From assembly GCA_025458665.1 (NCBI GenBank), contig JALOSG010000010.1, positions 1-25,846 on the forward strand: a stretch of DNA of 25,846 nucleotides, written 5' to 3'. Both the position numbers and the translations under genes were made by a program. The stretch comes from Serpentinimonas sp. Lineage in GTDB: Bacteria; Pseudomonadota; Gammaproteobacteria; Burkholderiales; Burkholderiaceae_C. Below, piece after piece: positions 24,881 to 25,846 of this stretch (position 1 is its first letter; each line of letters begins with the position of its first letter). The notes beneath the pieces were generated by a model. That model was not told where the DNA came from. It ran no database searches and saw only the letters and a program-made list of their open reading frames with translations.

Positions 24881-24902
24881 GTTCCGTTTACGTAAACGTC
24901 AA
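24881..24902 (+). promoter_or_regulatory. LiuR operator 1 (upstream of liuR)
   Basis: The core CGTTTACGTAAACG at 24885-24898 is a perfect palindrome centred between 24891 and 24892. The right arm continues as GTAAACGTCAA, while the left arm starts GTTCC, so the outer left bases are imperfect. The sequence matches the LiuR binding motif known from reconstruction of branched-chain amino acid regulons in proteobacteria. It lies about 28 bases before the liuR ATG and implies autoregulation. Confidence 0.8.
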
Positions 24903-24929
24903 ACAGCGCTCCGGGCGCCGCACCTCTAC

Positions 24930-25337
24930 ATGGCCACTGGTATCACCTACAGCATCAGCGATCTGGCAAAGGAATTCGACCTGACCACGCGCGCCATCCG
25001 CTTCTACGAGGACATGGGCCTGCTGCAGCCGCAGCGCGAGGGCCCGGGGGGGCGCAACCGCGTGTACTCGGCCCGCGACCGCACCCGGCTGCGCCTGACG
25101 CTGCGCGCCAAGCGGCTGGGCCTGAGCCTGACAGAGGCCAAAGACCTGATTGACATGTACGACAGCCCGCGCGACACCGGGCCGCAAATGCGCAAGTTTC
25201 TGCAAGTGCTGGCCGATCACCGCGCCAAGGTAGAGGCGCAACTGGCCGACCTGCAGGCCAACCTGGAAGAGATCAAGGCGCACGAGCGCGAGGCCCGCAG
25301 CCTGCTGGCGCGCCTGAACAAAGCAGTGCCGGCCTAA
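24930..25337 (+). CDS. liuR: LiuR-type MerR-family transcriptional regulator
   Basis: A 135-residue MerR-family DNA-binding protein. The winged helix-turn-helix is at 7-75 (Y-S-I-S-D-L-A-K-E-F-D-L-T-T-R-A-I-R-F-Y-E-D-M-G-L-L is the signature stretch), followed by a coiled-coil dimerization helix (about 80-132) and no metal-binding cysteines. The flanking operators with core GTTTACGTAAAC identify it as LiuR, the regulator of leucine/isovalerate and related branched-chain degradation genes. Its effector is an acyl-CoA or related intermediate by family knowledge. The ATG at 24930 follows operator 1. The stop codon's last base is the first base of the downstream palindrome. Confidence 0.88.
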   Translation: MATGITYSISDLAKEFDLTTRAIRFYEDMGLLQPQREGPGGRNRVYSARDRTRLRLTLRAKRLGLSLTEAKDLIDMYDSPRDTGPQMRKFLQVLADHRAKVEAQLADLQANLEEIKAHEREARSLLARLNKAVPA

Positions 25338-25367
25338 ATTGACGTTTACGTAAACGTCAATTAACAT
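25337..25367 (+). promoter_or_regulatory. LiuR operator 2 embedded in the thioesterase promoter
   Basis: Bases 25337-25362 form a perfect 26-bp palindrome with core GACGTTTACGTAAACGTC, centred between 25349 and 25350. Within it TTGACG (25339-25344) is a good -35; exactly 17 bases later TAACAT (25362-25367) is a plausible -10. The operator therefore covers the -35 and whole spacer. With normal 17-bp spacing, LiuR binding should block polymerase, unlike the 19-20-bp spacers that classical MerR activators untwist. The promoter would drive the PaaI-like gene and probably a liu/branched-chain catabolic operon beyond the window. Confidence 0.82.
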
Positions 25368-25432
25368 CGGCGGGTTTCCTGCTCGACCCTTCACGCGCGA
25401 ATTTGTCCATTTCTGCCGTCCGCTCCCTGTCC

Positions 25433-25846
25433 ATGCAAGCCGACTCTTCCGCCGCCGCGCCCGCCCAGGGTGCCCACCCCGAGCTGTGGGAGCGGGTGGC
25501 CAAGAGCCTGGCCCGCCAGGGCATGATGCAGCATCTGGGTGTGCGCCTGCTGGCGGTGGCGCCCGGCGAAGTGACGCTGGCCCTGCCGTATTCCGAGCGG
25601 GTGACGCAGCAGCAGGCGCTGGCCGATATTGCCGGCGGTTATGCCGGTCTCACCGTGGCCCCGGACGGCATGGAAGTCACCACGGTGGAATTCAAGATCA
25701 ACTTTCTGGCCGCCTTCCAGGGCGGTGAGCTGCAGGCCACCGGCCGTGTGGTGCGCGCGGGCAAGCGCCTGATCATCACCACCGCCGACGTGGTGCACCT
25801 GGCCCCGGACGGCACCCGCAAAGACTGCGCGCTCATGCAGCAGACG
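25433..25846 (+). CDS. PaaI-family hotdog thioesterase, partial, apparently lacking the HGG segment
   Basis: The first 138 codons of a frame running off the right edge. The N-terminus is followed by a PaaI-type hotdog domain: H-L-G-V-R-L near 34-39, A-D-I-A-G-G-Y-A-G near 64-72, T-T-V-E-F-K-I-N-F-L near 84-93, and a final strand near 102-120 (G-R-V-V-R-A-G-K-R-L). PaaI thioesterases hydrolyse acyl-CoAs. In the family, Q-Q-Q-G-x-F-H-G-G-x-x-x precedes the A-L-A-D helix; here Q59-Q60-Q61 is joined directly to A62-L63-A64-D65, so about nine residues including HGG appear missing in frame. The ATG at 25433 is the first conserved start, about 65 bases after the -10 at 25362-25367. The LiuR operator upstream suggests a role in branched-chain acyl-CoA breakdown. 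Confidence 0.78.
   Translation, partial: MQADSSAAAPAQGAHPELWERVAKSLARQGMMQHLGVRLLAVAPGEVTLALPYSERVTQQQALADIAGGYAGLTVAPDGMEVTTVEFKINFLAAFQGGELQATGRVVRAGKRLIITTADVVHLAPDGTRKDCALMQQT

Overview
The window is high-GC (roughly two thirds G+C), gene-dense chromosomal DNA of a betaproteobacterium in the order Burkholderiales, most likely family Comamonadaceae (Acidovorax/Hydrogenophaga-like). The placement is inferred from a type 2 PyrF, a short type 2 ArgC, the run corC-lnt-glyQ-glyS-gmhB-plsC-YgjP, and a LiuR-type MerR regulator with its operator just upstream of a PaaI-like thioesterase. I see no rRNA, tRNA, CRISPR array, insertion sequence, phage gene or plasmid gene. Long open frames opposite sucCD, fadD, glyS and the SulP gene are codon-bias shadows.

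Layout. 1-592 (+): 3' end of gshB, then a VanZ-like membrane protein. 577-2915 (-): a DMT/EamA transporter and an SLC13/DASS anion symporter overlapping by ATGA. 3003-3854 (+): pyrF. 3873-8672 (-): four same-strand genes, read as PP2C phosphatase, FHA protein, metallo-beta-lactamase-fold protein resembling class II cyclic-nucleotide phosphodiesterases, and a SulP transporter carrying STAS and cyclic-nucleotide-binding domains. 8850-10925 (-): sucC-sucD with a terminator. 11156-12118 (+): argC. 12161-13138 (-): a second metallo-beta-lactamase hydrolase. 13198-14889 (-): fadD. 15057-16740 (+): a membrane-anchored lipase-like hydrolase and a GNAT acetyltransferase. 16854-24772 (+): corC-lnt, then glyQ-glyS-gmhB-plsC-YgjP. 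24930-25846 (+): liuR and the start of a PaaI-family thioesterase cut by the window edge.

How genes work together. Most are housekeeping: glutathione, pyrimidine and arginine synthesis, the TCA cycle, glycyl-tRNA charging, and envelope lipid, lipoprotein and LPS synthesis. The best candidate for an under-described system is the 3873-8672 cluster. It puts a phosphatase, a phosphothreonine reader and a possible cyclic-nucleotide hydrolase beside an anion transporter whose cytoplasmic tail has a SpoIIAA-like phosphorylatable DTS site and an intact-looking cNMP pocket. Other notable signals are a shared GGACTAGGGAA regulatory motif in front of both fadD and the acetyltransferase; two LiuR operators, one a perfect 26-bp palindrome filling the promoter spacer of the thioesterase; apparent loss of the HGG active-site segment in that thioesterase; a beta-clamp-binding-like QLSLF motif at the N-terminus of the YgjP metallopeptidase; and a 15-bp palindrome over the -35 region of sucC.
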